From positions 1 to 64,000 of the forward strand of contig ARYC01017088.1 of assembly GCA_000711775.1 (NCBI GenBank): a DNA stretch of 64,000 nt. The letters run 5' to 3'. Position 1 is the first letter of the stretch. The number at the start of each line of letters is the position of its first letter. Of the stretch, positions 14,351 to 24,930 are shown in pieces. Under the pieces are notes generated by a model. It saw nothing but the letters and a program-made list of their open reading frames with translations, ran no database searches and was not told where the DNA came from. Position numbers and translations under genes: made by a program. The stretch is from Oxytricha trifallax. Taxonomy: Eukaryota > Ciliophora > Spirotrichea > Sporadotrichida > Oxytrichidae.

Positions 14351-14989
14351 AGATAAAGACAATAAATATGATAAATTGTTTCTCATATTTATCTATTGTC
14401 ACTTAATTAAACAAGGCTATTTATTATAAGAAATTAAAAAATTGTGGATCTTATTTATTTATAAATATAATTAACCAATGTAAACATAATTAATTAGGTT
14501 TTAGACAGATTCATGTATACAATCTGAAAGCCTCCAGAAAATGAGGTGTTAGTCAAATCATATAGTGTTTCAAATTTTCTTGGAAAGAATCTGAATGAAT
14601 CCTGAAATTATGTGAACATAAATAATTTTTAAAACTAATATTTTTGATTATACTAATATTTTTTTACTATTAAATTTTTACCCCAAAATAAGATAATCAT
14701 AAAAATTTTATAACTTTAAATTTATTGCTAAGTCATTTGTATAAACTTTATGAGGGGTTTAAATAATGTTTACATTATAATTTAAAAGCAATATAATTAA
14801 TTTATTTATGCCTTTGAAGTTAATATATCCAATCAAATTTATTTCAATGAATTTATCGTTCTTTTATTAGTAAACCTTATTAAATAATTAGAACATTTAT
14901 AAAATTCAAGTGGATTCATTACAAAATATTGTGAACAAAAATTCAAGGGTCTTAGACTGAAGTCTGAATATGAAGTAGGATTTGTACGA

Positions 14990-15540
14990 TCGCTTAAAAT
15001 ATTCACGTAAGACTTCTTTGCTTAACCATAATATTGGGATATCATCTGCCATATAAAAGTGGATCAGCATGAAATTTATAAAATATTCCCTCGCGTCTCA
15101 CAAAGAGTTACTTAAATCAAATGATTTTATTTATGTAAACGTTCCCAACTATCCCGAGCTTAGAGTCGCGACATATTTTAATATGTTAATAAAGATCAAG
15201 CACTCAACAGATATTTTTTGTGAAGTTACAATAAAGTCAAGGATCTCCCTGACAAGCATTTATTCTATGAATTACTTGGGACAATTAAAAATGAATGCAA
15301 TAAGCTTCTAAAAATAACGTGCTCGACTAAGAACAAAAAATAGAGTCAATATAGATTTGTGAAGAGGTTTTTTAAGAAAAATTCAATCCGTGCCTTATTT
15401 CTCAAGTAAGTAATTATAAATAAATTATTTATGTAGAGAACGGAGGGTAAAGCTCTGTCAATGCTCAAAATGAAAACATTGGGGAAAAAGCAGTAGAAAA
15501 ATAAAACGCAAATATATCTATTTTCAGTTTAGATTTGCAA
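14990..15540 (+). pseudogene. E1 22-kDa-class protein, decayed
   Basis: The frame at 15,069 reads SHKELLKSNDFIYVNVPNYP, closely matching the E2 protein (SRKDLLKSADVIYVNVPNYP). A donor-like site after AAATATTCAC, just upstream, matches the position of intron 1 in E2. Further on, a GTAAG...TTATGTAG intron and the block EGKALSMLKMKTLGKKQ match the E2 C-terminal exon. The middle is out of frame and divergent. Function of the family in TBE transposition is unknown. Confidence 0.75.
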
Positions 15541-15689
15541 CAACAAATAAATGAGTTCAGCATAAATGAATATTTTCACAAGAGATGAGAACATGGTAAT
15601 GAGAAACCCTCTTTCAAAAAGGATGCAAATGAATCAGTGACATAAATTAATTCTGTTAACTAAAATATTAGTTTGATTAACCTAAATTG

Positions 15690-16480
15690 TAATAAACTCA
15701 TTAATATAATTAAGCAATCTTAAGCAGTGTTGCTCATTCTACTATCATCTATCTGAAATAGATAATTAATTATAATACTGCTTGAAAATTTTATTTGTTT
15801 GTTTTCTTAAACTATTTTTAATAAGCTATTTTAATTCCTGTTTGACTCTTGAAAAAATCCTTTCAATATAGTTGTACTTTGACGAATGGAGTTAATAACT
15901 TTTTGTTTCCTCATGTTCTTTAAAAATTTTTGAGTGATGAGCTTTAAGATTGTCAAGAAATATTGTTAAAGGTTGCTATTTGTAGTTATTAGATAATTCG
16001 TTAATTAATTAAAAGATGTCATTAATTTTATTTTAATTTTACACAACTCTAAGTCCTTCAACTCAAAATTCAGAACTAATGATTACAGTGCAGCTAATGT
16101 TTTAAGTTTTTTTGTTCCTCCTTGAAAAAAGTCTAAGTAGTATATTTTATGCTCAAGTTTTATAAGTAATTGTACGAGTTTTAAATATGGTTTTATCTAA
16201 AAGTGAAATATTATATTTAGCATTAGTTAGCTGCTCTTTAACATTATTATATATATTATCATTCGTTGTCTTTTATGATCTGTTAATCCTAGATCCTTAA
16301 ATCTAATCCCATGACTTTTGTAATTCTATGCAAAGTAGTTGCTGATTATTTTTATTCTGGGAGCTACCTATGAAAAGTAATTGTTCTCTATTTTAGTTGA
16401 GAGAAACATTTACTCTTTAAGGGTATCATTGGATATAAGGTAAGCTAATTATTGAGGAGTATAATATATTTTATTCACCA
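15690..16480 (-). pseudogene. E1 DDE transposase, decayed
   Basis: Minus-strand blocks match the E2 transposase: FHRQLPEQKQSATTLHRI, then KTIFKTRTITYKT, TIFLDNLKAHHSKIF with the second catalytic Asp, and YIERIFSRVKQ with the catalytic Glu. The first catalytic motif reads LDKT where E2 has LDET. Several frame changes and lost segments separate the blocks. TBE transposases belong to the IS630/Tc1/mariner DDE group; this copy cannot be functional as written. Confidence 0.75.
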
Positions 16481-16792
16481 TTTATTTTTCTAAGTATTTT
16501 TAATTCCCTTCATTTTTTGTATTGTAACATAAACTATTTATTAAGGTAATTTGAATAGCGAAGAGATTTGTTTTACTGTTGCGAAAACTCGAGATTTTAA
16601 TGGTATAATTATTACGAAATATTAATTAGCAAATTATTTTTCAAGCTTATTTATTTTTAATTCATTTATCTTCATTTACTATTAAAATATGCTTTTGATT
16701 AATTATATCAGTTACATATTTTTCTCAGTTTTTTTTAAATATACGTTTGAATTTGGTTAATCAAATTAAATTATAAATATCAAAAACAGACT

Positions 16793-16946
16793 GTTAACTT
16801 TGTTGAAACCTAGCCAATATGGTAATTGTTCAATAGAGAATTCAAAACTAGATAGACTTTACTTTTGGCGGAACTAAACCATCACAGTCCAGCTAATTTT
16901 GAATTCTGAGATAGTACCACATTTGCTAGGTTTAAACATAGTTAAC
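16793..16946. repeat. Short foldback element (MITE-like), 154 bp
   Basis: Imperfect terminal inverted repeats: GTTAACTTTGTTGAAACCTAGC at the left pairs with GCTAGGTTTAAACATAGTTAAC at the right. A second inner pair (GAATTCAAAACTA with AGCTAATTTTGAATTC) lies inside. No coding capacity. It could be a separate foldback element or a leftover end of E1. Confidence 0.65.
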
Positions 16947-16949
16947 TGC

Positions 16950-18029
16950 TTGTTTTTTATATTTTATAATTTAATAAAAAAATTATTTCTAAAATATTAT
17001 TCTAATTAATTTATTATTGATAATAAGATTAAGTAAAAATAAAGAAGGTTAATTTCCGAGTATTGTTGTCTCAAAATTCGCTCTAAACCTGGACTTCATG
17101 CCTGAATTTTTCACTATTTCTTGTTCTAAGTTTTTTTACACGTATGATGTAAAAAAGATGAAGACAAATAATGCCATTATTTAGGCACCTTTGGGATGTT
17201 TACTTAAATGTCTTTCTTTAACATCAATAAGGAATGGTACTTTAAACAAAAACTTTATAGTTGAAAGATCAACTAAAATGCTTAAAAGAGTATGAAAAAA
17301 AATAGAAATTAAATTTTTAAAGTTTAGTATGAAAAGGCAATATAAACTTTAATATGTTTATTAATTGAAAAATTTAAACTTGATATAAATTATACATTTC
17401 ATAAGTCGAAGTTAATTTAGAAGATTCATTTATTGTTTAAATTTTAACTTTAGCAATAATTTTCAATAAAATGTTATGTTCAAGATCCCATCTTTCTGCT
17501 GTTATATAATTGATTAGAAGAAATAAATCTTTTATTGAGGGTATTTTAAAGCAAATGAATTGAGAAGTTGGATTAATTTATCAGAAGTTAACTCTAGTAG
17601 GAGCTAAAATGAAGATTTATTAAGATTGATAAAAAGGTCATCTATTTATATATAGCTTCCTTTTTATTAGTTAAATTCTATTTACAAAAATAAAACTGTG
17701 TTATACTTTTATGGATCAGTTTTAAAAAATGGACTAAATTCTCAGATATTTCATATTGGATTATAATAACTATTAATTTAATGAGCTAATTATCATAAAA
17801 TAAATTAGTAAAATATTAGCAGGCATAAATTGTTAAGATAATTTTAGAAATATCTCTGATATAATATACCCAAAAGTTTAATGAATTTTTTTCTACAAAA
17901 AATAAAAAATCAGTAAATAATTTAATATTAATATCTATGACTATTTTAAATGTACTATTAATTTCTCAAAATTCTTCGAGCCCTTTATGGATTCAGATCA
18001 GAATTGTTTATTTTTAATTAACAGAAGTT
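16950..18029. other. AT-rich spacer between E1 and E2
   Basis: No gene, repeat array or recognisable remnant seen. Confidence 0.5.
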
Positions 18030-18300
18030 AATATTGCTAAAATACATAATATTATGAAATTCAAGAAGTACATAATGCAAATGCTCATTAATATCAATCT
18101 TAACTGCCACTTAATATAGATAGCTTAATTACGAATTGATTTATTACACTTTTAATTACAAAATTTTGATATTAAAATAATTATGACCAAATTTTACAGA
18201 TTGTACATTGTACAGATCTATAAGTAAAGTTTTTTTTAATATTAAGGCGTAACAATTAAAATCGTACAGATTGTACATTTATAAAAATTGAAGAAAAATT
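18030..18300. repeat. E2 left terminal inverted repeat
   Basis: About 250-270 bp matching the reverse complement of 23,968-24,210, and beyond the nested unit 22,256-22,303. Contains repeated CAGATTGTACATTGTACAG and CGTACAGATTGTACA motifs, which are candidate transposase or element-protein binding sites. Confidence 0.9.
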
Positions 18301-18328
18301 TGAAATAAGATTAATTAAATTAAAAGAG

Positions 18329-19852
18329 TCATTCATTTTATAACTACTATGACTATTATTTTAACTCCTACAAGTTGGGTAAATTTTGGAGCTACTTGCC
18401 AAAGTAATTCAGTATAAATCTTTGAGATTTAGGTAGGAGCTTCTCTTCTCTAATTTTGGTTATTATTTCTTTCAAATCTTTGTTTGACTTTTTTAATTAA
18501 ACAAATTTCTTCCCAACAAGTATTTCTAGTAGAATGACTAATAGAGAATAAATGTCTTGTCGATTTTCTCCATTTTCGACTTCATCAAAGTGTTTTTAGT
18601 CCTAATAGATTGTAATTGGCATTTAAGAAGCATCTAACTTAACGTTCAAGAAAGTTGAGTACTTGAAGTTTGTGATCAAAACTTTTGAAATGTCTTAATT
18701 AATGACTTTAATTGTTGTTGGTGATAAAAATCTGTGAGTTATTCCTGCTTTGTGGAGTTAAGCAACAGCATCTACAATGTCTGGGAATATTTTTTAATTT
18801 TATTAGAAACCTTCTTGTCTTAAATATTAAGCGAGTGATAAGGTCCAGTCAACCCTTTTGATTTTCAATGCTTCATTGTCAAAAGTAATTGCCACTATTT
18901 TATCTTAGTTAGAATTTTCACCTTTTTAATTTAGGTAAGATATGAACTTAAACTCAGTCCATAATTGAGTGGTAAGGCTTAAATTTTCATTTAGTTCCTC
19001 AAATTTGTAATTAGTTTGTCTTCCTTTTATTTAATTGAACTTCCCCAAATCCAACTTTAAGATATATTGATCTTGTGATTATTCCAAAATTAATTGGATT
19101 TCCTGTTTAATAAAATCGTTAAGGTTCACTTCAAATGTCAGTCTAGCATTTATATATTTCTAATGAATTATTTATCTTGGTTTAGCCTTAATAGTGTCTA
19201 TGTATAGTACACTAGAACTCTCATCTTACTTAAATAATTATTAATTTACTTGAGAAGGGTCTAAGTCTTCAGATTACAGACCCTCTTGATTTATGTCATC
19301 TAGTTTGGATTTGCATTAATCAGCTTAAATTTTAATTCTTTCTATTTGTTTTAAGACCTAATATTAATTAATAAAATTATTTCTTACAATTTAAGGGTAC
19401 CCTGATTAATTAAGGGTTTCAAAGTCATGGGAACTCAGATGTTACAGCAACTTAGACTTCAATTTGTAAACTTTTGGTTTGTTACTCTTGCTACAAACAA
19501 GGCACTTGTAAACCCCACCTTTTTTAAGTTAGATAAATTTCCCTTGATTTCTTTCATGGACTGCTTAATGTCTTTTAAGTTCGACAGCAGTATAAATTTA
19601 ATTGCACAGTTGGCAATCATAAAGAGTTTAAGGCTTTTTTGTTTTATTGGAGGCTCTTGCTGATCTACGAGCCTACCACTTAATATAGAACTCTTAATAT
19701 CAGTCATCTTTTTTCTATACACTTGTGTTTTATTACACATAATTGTTCTTATCATTTTAACTTTTAGAAATATTGCTAAGATTTTCAATTTCATTTGAAA
19801 CTTCGTCGATAGAATCAAAACCTGAAGATAAAGATTAGGAATTTTTCCGCAT
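18329..19852 (-). pseudogene. E2 C2H2 zinc-finger / pseudokinase protein (TBE 57-kDa class)
   Basis: Minus-strand gene; proposed start ATG at 19,852, stop TGA at 18,329. The N-terminal part is acidic and Ser-rich. Two C2H2 fingers follow (CQLCNQIYTAVELKRHQAVH, then CLVCSKSNK with a later HLSSH). A protein-kinase-like fold comes next (EIQLILEQSQDQYILKLDLG to the end). The catalytic loop reads HRFLSPTTI instead of HRDLKPEN and the DFG position reads TNF, so it is a pseudokinase. At least two frame changes lie in the N-terminal third, including one at an A6 run near 19,640; the kinase half is one open frame. The equivalent gene in TBEs is called the 57-kDa ORF; its role is unknown. Divergent from the 22-kDa-class gene. 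Confidence 0.8.
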
Positions 19853-20373
19853 ATTTAATACTTAATATATACATAATTGAATTAAGGTTATTAAATATAC
19901 AAACGTTCTTTAAGGTCAATAGCAAATAAAATTTTGGTAAAGTATATTTATGTCAACATAAAATTGTTTTTAGTTATGTCAGTTGGCGCCAAAGAAAATG
20001 TCAGAATGCGCCAAAGAGGCTTATAAAAGATTAATATAGCACTGTCAGTTGGCGCTAATCAAAATGTCAGGATGCGCTATTAAATTATAGAGTAAGTATT
20101 TTATTATTTCATTTATGTTATATATACATAAATTCTGGGTTTAACTTTTATTGTCTATTCAATCGATTAAACTAAGTATAAGATTCAATCATAGAATCAT
20201 GAGAATTTAAGCTCAAGTTCAATTAAAATTTAATTATGTTATAATACATAAATTAAACCAATATAAAATTTTATTTATGTTATTGTACTTAATTAACCCA
20301 ATACAATTTAAAGTTTATATTACCTATTAATTAGTTAATAAGCTTTAGTTAATAGTTATTAAATAGAGTGAAC
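19853..20373. promoter_or_regulatory. E2 divergent promoter region with duplicated motif
   Basis: The 521-bp gap between the divergent zinc-finger/kinase and 22-kDa-class genes holds two copies of a compound motif: TGTCAGTTGGCGCC plus AATGTCAGAATGCGCC (19,977-20,012), and TGTCAGTTGGCGCT plus AATGTCAGGATGCGCT (20,043-20,078). These are conspicuously GC-rich for the region. Likely binding sites for an element-encoded or host factor. The regulatory role is inferred from position only. Confidence 0.55.
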
Positions 20374-21141
20374 ATGAATTAAAATCGACAAGAAGTTCCT
20401 GGAAATATCACGAACATAAATAGTAGATTGCTAGATGGGAGCCTGAATACCAAATCTGACTGGTATAACCACCTAAAATATTCACGTTAATAATTATGTC
20501 TTAACACATTTAGTTGGCTATCACTTGCCTAGCTACAAGAAGACAAGCATGAGATTCATCAAAGATGTGTTGGCTTCAAGAAAAGATCTTCTAAAATCAG
20601 CAGATGTCATTTATGTGAATGTACCAAATTATCCTGAATTAGGGGTCCTGAACATATTCAATTATGTAAAGGACGATGAAGTAGTCAAGAGGTACCTTGG
20701 CGTTTATGATGGTCCTAAGGACCTACCTGACAAGCATTTCTTTTATGGAGTCTTAGGAACCCTAAGAAATGAATGGTTGACATAAATAGTTATGTCACAG
20801 CAGACCTAAAGAAACTAAGCAACAGACGATTAACAAATAGGGGAGACCATAGAAATAAGTCAAGAATTCTTAAAAGAGATTTAATCTATACCACATTTTT
20901 CAAGTAAGTTAACATGAATAATTATGATTTTATAGAACGTAAAGGAAAGGCTCTTTCATTACTAAAACAAAAGTCATTAGGGAGAAAACAACCTAAAAAG
21001 AGAAAGAGATACGAGATTTCTGGCTATGAAGAGGAATAAAAACAAAATAACTAATTTTAGCAGACTTAATCAAATATGTCATACAGAGATGAAAATACTA
21101 TAATGAAAAGTCCACCAGGCAAAAGGCTTTAATTGTATTGA
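20374..21141 (+). CDS. E2 22-kDa-class TBE protein, apparently intact
   Basis: Start ATG at 20,374, stop TGA at 21,139-21,141, with two short introns: 20,486-20,513 (GTTAAT...TTTAG, 28 nt) and 20,904-20,935 (GTAAGT...TATAG, 32 nt). Splicing gives one frame of about 235 residues under the ciliate code. Conserved blocks shared by all copies in the window are VIYVNVPNYPEL, then DLPDKHFFYGVLGTLRNEW, and a basic C-terminal exon (RKGKALSLLKQKSLGRKQ). It is convergent with the transposase gene, 54 bp away. The function of this TBE protein is unknown. It is the only copy here that reads without a break, which suggests selection or recent activity. Confidence 0.85.
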
Positions 21142-21195
21142 TTTGCTTAAGACCTAATTAAATTTAATTTTTTATGTCAATTAAAGTTAAATAAT

Positions 21196-22230
21196 TCATA
21201 AACAAGTCTAGGACTTAAGTTAATTTATACAAAATTCTTCGCTATTGACACAATCAATTGTGTCAATTTTTTATATTGAATCTTTAACTACCTAAAAATG
21301 TTTTGAATTTGATAGTTTAAATTGCAGTTTAATTAAGTCCTTTTTATAATGTTTTTTCACCCAAGAGAAAATATTTTCAATACAGTTGTATCGGGAAGAA
21401 TATGGAGCATTAAAAAAGAGCGTCCAACCTCTCTCTTCAACGAACTATCCAAATAGCTTAGAGTCATGGGCTCTTAAATTGTCAAGAAAAATTGTTAACT
21501 TTCTACCTTTATACCTTATTTCTAAATCTTGAATTATTTAGAGTAAGTCTTCTGTTTTAATTGACTTTAGTTTTATTCTAAAACATTCCAAACCAAACTT
21601 AGGACTGATAACTACAACAGCTGCAAGAGTATTTAAGTTTATTCCTTCTTTTTTTAAGACCTAGTTGCTGTATTTATGAGCCCATGATCTATAAGTTATT
21701 GAATGAGGCTTGAATATTGTTTCATCTAAATAGACAATATCAGATTAACTTTGTTTTAATTTGTTTAATTCTTAAAGTACTCATAATAGGTCCATTTTAA
21801 TTTATTATTTTTTAAGATCGGTTATGTTGTAATCTGTCCTTGTAGCTTTGTATTTTATTCCATGTTATTTGAACAATGAATATAAGCTTGAAGTTGAAAT
21901 TTTAGTTTCAGGAAATGCTCAATGAAAAACTTAGGCTCTTTAAGTTATTGAAAGCATCATTTAATTTTTTAAGGTCTCTTATGAGATTAAATAATTAAGT
22001 TATTCTTAATTCAGTTTCATTTTCCTATTTTTACTCTTTACTGTATCTTTATTTTAGGTCTTCAATTGTTTTAGTAACTTATTTATGAATTTTTCAGAAA
22101 GGTTTAGTGATTTTGATATTTCTTTAATAGAAGCAAAAATTCTACTTTATTTATCATAATGCTTTTGTCTAAATCGTAACAAACAAATAAGGTTACAATA
22201 CTTTGTAAAAATTTCTTTTTCGCTATTCAT
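21196..22230 (-). pseudogene. E2 DDE transposase (TBE 42-kDa class) with two in-frame TGA codons
   Basis: Start ATG at 22,230, stop TGA at 21,196: 344 codons in one phase, the size expected of a TBE 42-kDa transposase. The catalytic triad is intact: DIVYLDET (first Asp), TIFLDNLRAHDSKLFG (second Asp) and CIENIFSWVKKH (Glu), as in the IS630/Tc1 DDE superfamily. Two TGA codons interrupt the frame, one in the FHR-like motif (a CGA in relatives, so C to T) and one before the first catalytic block. No frameshifts are needed. Under Oxytricha-type code TGA is a stop, so this copy should be inactive unless the codons are read through. Confidence 0.85.
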
Positions 22231-22303
22231 ATTAAATAATCTTATAAAGTTAATTAATTTTATCTATTTACAAATTTTACTTCAATTTTTATAATTGTAC
22301 AGT

Positions 22304-23967
22304 TTAAGAGATATAGTTTTTTAATTGGAATTGTACAAATCTGTAATAAGAGAATTAGTGTGAAGATTATTAATTAAATTACATTGATTAAGAGAATAAT
22401 ATGTACTCTCGTTTTAGAATTTCAATGTCTTGCTCACTAGGTCTATTTATTCTCGGCTTCACCCTCATTCACTTCCGTGCTCTCTATCACTGTTTCATCG
22501 TCCACCATCAGTTCTGAGTCTCCATCTTCTATTAGTCTCTGTTTAAAGTACAATGCAAGCTCATCCTCATTGAAGGGGAACTTCTCGTCTTCTCTCATCA
22601 TCGTCTCTGTGAACTCAGCTGTCAACATTCTCGTGTCAAATGATTTTTTATATAAATGGCTCATCTGGTTGAAAGGCAATAAGTTCGAAATTGCAATTAT
22701 CTGGCACTTCTAGAATCTCATTACAGGGGTCTTGTATTTTAGGTTTACTGGATATCCTTCTCCTTCAAATAATCTTTTAAGATCATCAATTTTGTCACCA
22801 TCGTAGAATATGTGCCTCTTTATCTCGTCCATGATGACAAGCTATGGTTACTGCTGAGGGTGTTGGATTGCATGCAGAAAGATCTATTGAGTATTCTGAA
22901 GTCTTCTGTGATAAAGATCTTTCTGATATGTTTAGCTAGAGTAGTCTTTCCGGTGTTGGGCTCACCAAACAACCAGATAAAGTTAACTTTTTCAGAGCAT
23001 TTTCTAAAGATCAATCTGTAGAGCTTGCCTACGACATCGAAGTACAGCATCTTTTAAAGTATACTTTTGTCAAGTCTGATCAAATTTTTTGACTAGGTAT
23101 CATGGCTCTGAAGGAAACTACAGAGTGATTGGAACTTTGTTTGCTGTTGCTCTGGCTTTGATTGTATTTTCTATTCGTATCCCTGGTAAGTGATAAGTAG
23201 TTTGAGATTCTTCACGATTTGATCGCAGATCTCACTATCATCCTGATACATCCTGTACATATCCTCCACAGTGCTAACCTATTAAGACCTCACCAGCTCT
23301 TTATATTAATCTGAACTCCTGCGTTGTGATTTGGACGAGCTCCTTGAAGATGATCTTTTTATTTCCTGATTTTTAGCCAGTACTTTCGCGAATGCCACAA
23401 ATTCTTGGAAATTTTACATATCCCCACAGCTTAGCATAAAATCTCCGTTGCTTTCGTATAATTTCCTAAGCTTTACTTTCCCAATTAGTGTAAAAGAGAA
23501 TGGTAGACTTTTTAATGCTTAGTATCCAAGATAGTCAGGCTTGCTAAAGTAATTCTTGGTAAGTCCAAGACCATTTTGCTTCACGTGAATTGAAAGGTAT
23601 TGCTATAACGAGTTAGCTTCAGTCGTACTGTGAAAGATGAGGGCGTGACTGAATCTAGGAGTCTTTGCTGATATTGCTTCCTCGATTTGCGTGTGCATTT
23701 GTTTTGCTTTATCAGTATTAATTTTGAATACGAAAATGTGTCTCTCATTTGATTAGGTGTTAGGTCTCGAATGAATCTGCTTCTTTGCTTCCATCTTTGT
23801 ATGTATGAATCCTTAAGAAATGAGTTTCTTTTTTAAGCCATTAGTCCCCACTCATTTGAATAATTATTTCATTAATTTTAAATATTAATAATCTTCACAC
23901 TTATTCTGTTATTACAGATTTGTACAATTCCAATTAAAAAACTATATCTCTTAAACTGTACAATGTA
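22304..23967. mobile_element. Rep/SF3-helicase unit nested in the E2 right repeat (virus-like fossil)
   Basis: A 1.66-kb unit bounded by inverted repeats of about 78 bp (22,308-22,385 against 23,886-23,962; TGTACAGTTTAAGAGATATA at the left end). It splits the E2 right terminal repeat: the E2 repeat sequence stops at 22,303 and resumes at 23,968, in a TGTACA-rich stretch. It encodes one Rep-like protein on the minus strand. Family: a small Rep-encoding element related to the SF3-helicase Reps of CRESS-DNA and similar small DNA viruses, mobile in this genome. It is broken in about one or two places under the ciliate code; its repeats are still close, so the insertion is fairly recent. Confidence 0.8.
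22443..23800 (-). pseudogene. Rep-like protein with SF3 helicase domain (fossil)
   Basis: Fills the nested unit on the minus strand. The C-terminal half is a superfamily 3 helicase: Walker A GEPNTGKTTLAK, a Walker B ending in MDE, a sensor-1-like segment with ISNLLPF, and an arginine-containing FDTRML segment, then an acidic tail ending at 22,443. The N-terminal half may be a degenerate HUH-type nuclease domain, but I cannot assign its motifs with confidence. An Arg/Ser-rich linker separates the two. SF3 helicases of this kind unwind DNA during rolling-circle replication of small viruses and plasmids. The copy looks broken but recognisable throughout. Confidence 0.72.
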
Positions 23968-24210
23968 CAATCTGTACGATTTTAATTGTTACGCCTTAAT
24001 ATTAAAAAGACTTTACTTATAGATCTGTACAATGTACAATCTGTAAAATTTGGTCATAATTATTTTAATATCAAAATTTTGTAATTAAAAGTGTAATAAA
24101 TCAATTCGTAATTAAGCTATCTATATTAAGTGGCAGTTAAGATTGATATTAATGAGCATTTGCATTATGTACTTCTTGAATTTCCTAATATTATGTATTT
24201 TAGCAATATT
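23968..24210. repeat. E2 right terminal inverted repeat (outer part)
   Basis: Reverse complement of the left repeat, from the GTACAATCTGTACG motif out to GCAATATT. The inner part of the same repeat lies at 22,256-22,303 on the other side of the nested Rep unit. Confidence 0.9.
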
Positions 24211-24659
24211 TGATTAGGATCAATAGAAAATATCTTTGAAGCCTAATATAAATTTAAATTGCTAACAAAGTAAACTTTTGCAAATACCTTTACGACTTCT
24301 AGAAATAAATTTTCCATAATTTTTATTTCAGCTAACTAATTTTAATAAAACAGTAGCATTATTTTGTACACATTAGTATCTGTAAAGTGGAATTATTATT
24401 CTTCCCAGATATTTATTTTTTTTTGCTCCTTAAATCCTCATTGATATGCCTATCTAAACAAAAGTGATTCAGACATTTGTAAAGAATTAGAAACAAATTT
24501 TATTTGTTAGTTGTGGTGCTTGTGTACATTTTTATGCTATTATTGGTATTTAGGTGTTTAGAGACAATAATTATTATTGATCAGTAAATGACTAAATTAA
24601 TCAAATGAATAATGGCTTAAAATAACCATTAGTGATTTATATTATAAAAGTAATTTAAA

Positions 24660-24930
24660 AAATCAAAAACTTTAATAATTTAAATGTATTCTTATAAATC
24701 AGTTGAAGGTGGAACAGCAACACTCACATAAAATGTAAATTACAAAAAAGCATATCTTAAATTTTTATTTTATGTATTCCAACTTGGTAAGACCATAAAT
24801 TATTCAACAAGTGCTCCACAAGAAGACACAGAGAGTGGACTTTGATGAATTTAATGAAGAAAAATATGATGTTAAAGATAAGGAAGTTCTTAGACTTTTC
24901 CATTATTTATCAGTATAATAAGTATTTTAA
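24660..24930. repeat. Dispersed repeat shared with an insertion in TBE-B
   Basis: A GGTGGAACAGCAAC block, the shared CACTCACATAAAATGTAA, and CTTGGTAAGAC then GACACAGAGAG recur in the same order at about 59,990-60,140 inside TBE-B. The GTAAATTAC/GTAAGTTAC segment looks like an intron donor in both copies, so the repeat may derive from a gene segment. A weaker echo (GGTGTAACAGCAACAC) lies at 25,452. Confidence 0.65.

Larger units (their letters stand above)
14930..16480. mobile_element. E1: decayed TBE-like transposon remnant
   Basis: Remains of a 22-kDa-class gene on the plus strand (about 14,990-15,540) are followed by a convergent transposase gene on the minus strand (about 15,690-16,480). 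This is the same order as in E2 at 18-24 kb and E3 at 44-49 kb. The zinc-finger/kinase gene expected to the left was not found. Ends could not be placed. It is the most decayed of the five TBE-family copies in the window. Confidence 0.75.
18030..24210. mobile_element. E2: TBE-like transposon with a Rep-type unit nested in its right end
   Basis: Long inverted repeats define the ends: AATATTGCTAAAATACATAAT at 18,030 is matched in reverse complement ending at 24,210, and similarity extends about 250 bp inward. Inside are a zinc-finger/kinase-like gene (minus), a 22-kDa-class gene (plus) and a transposase gene (minus), the standard TBE gene set. The 22,304-23,967 segment is a separate insertion. 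Without it the element would be about 4.5 kb, close to E3 and TBE-B. The termini are not C4A4 repeats but carry several GTACA/TGTAC motifs, unlike classical TBEs. Confidence 0.9.
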
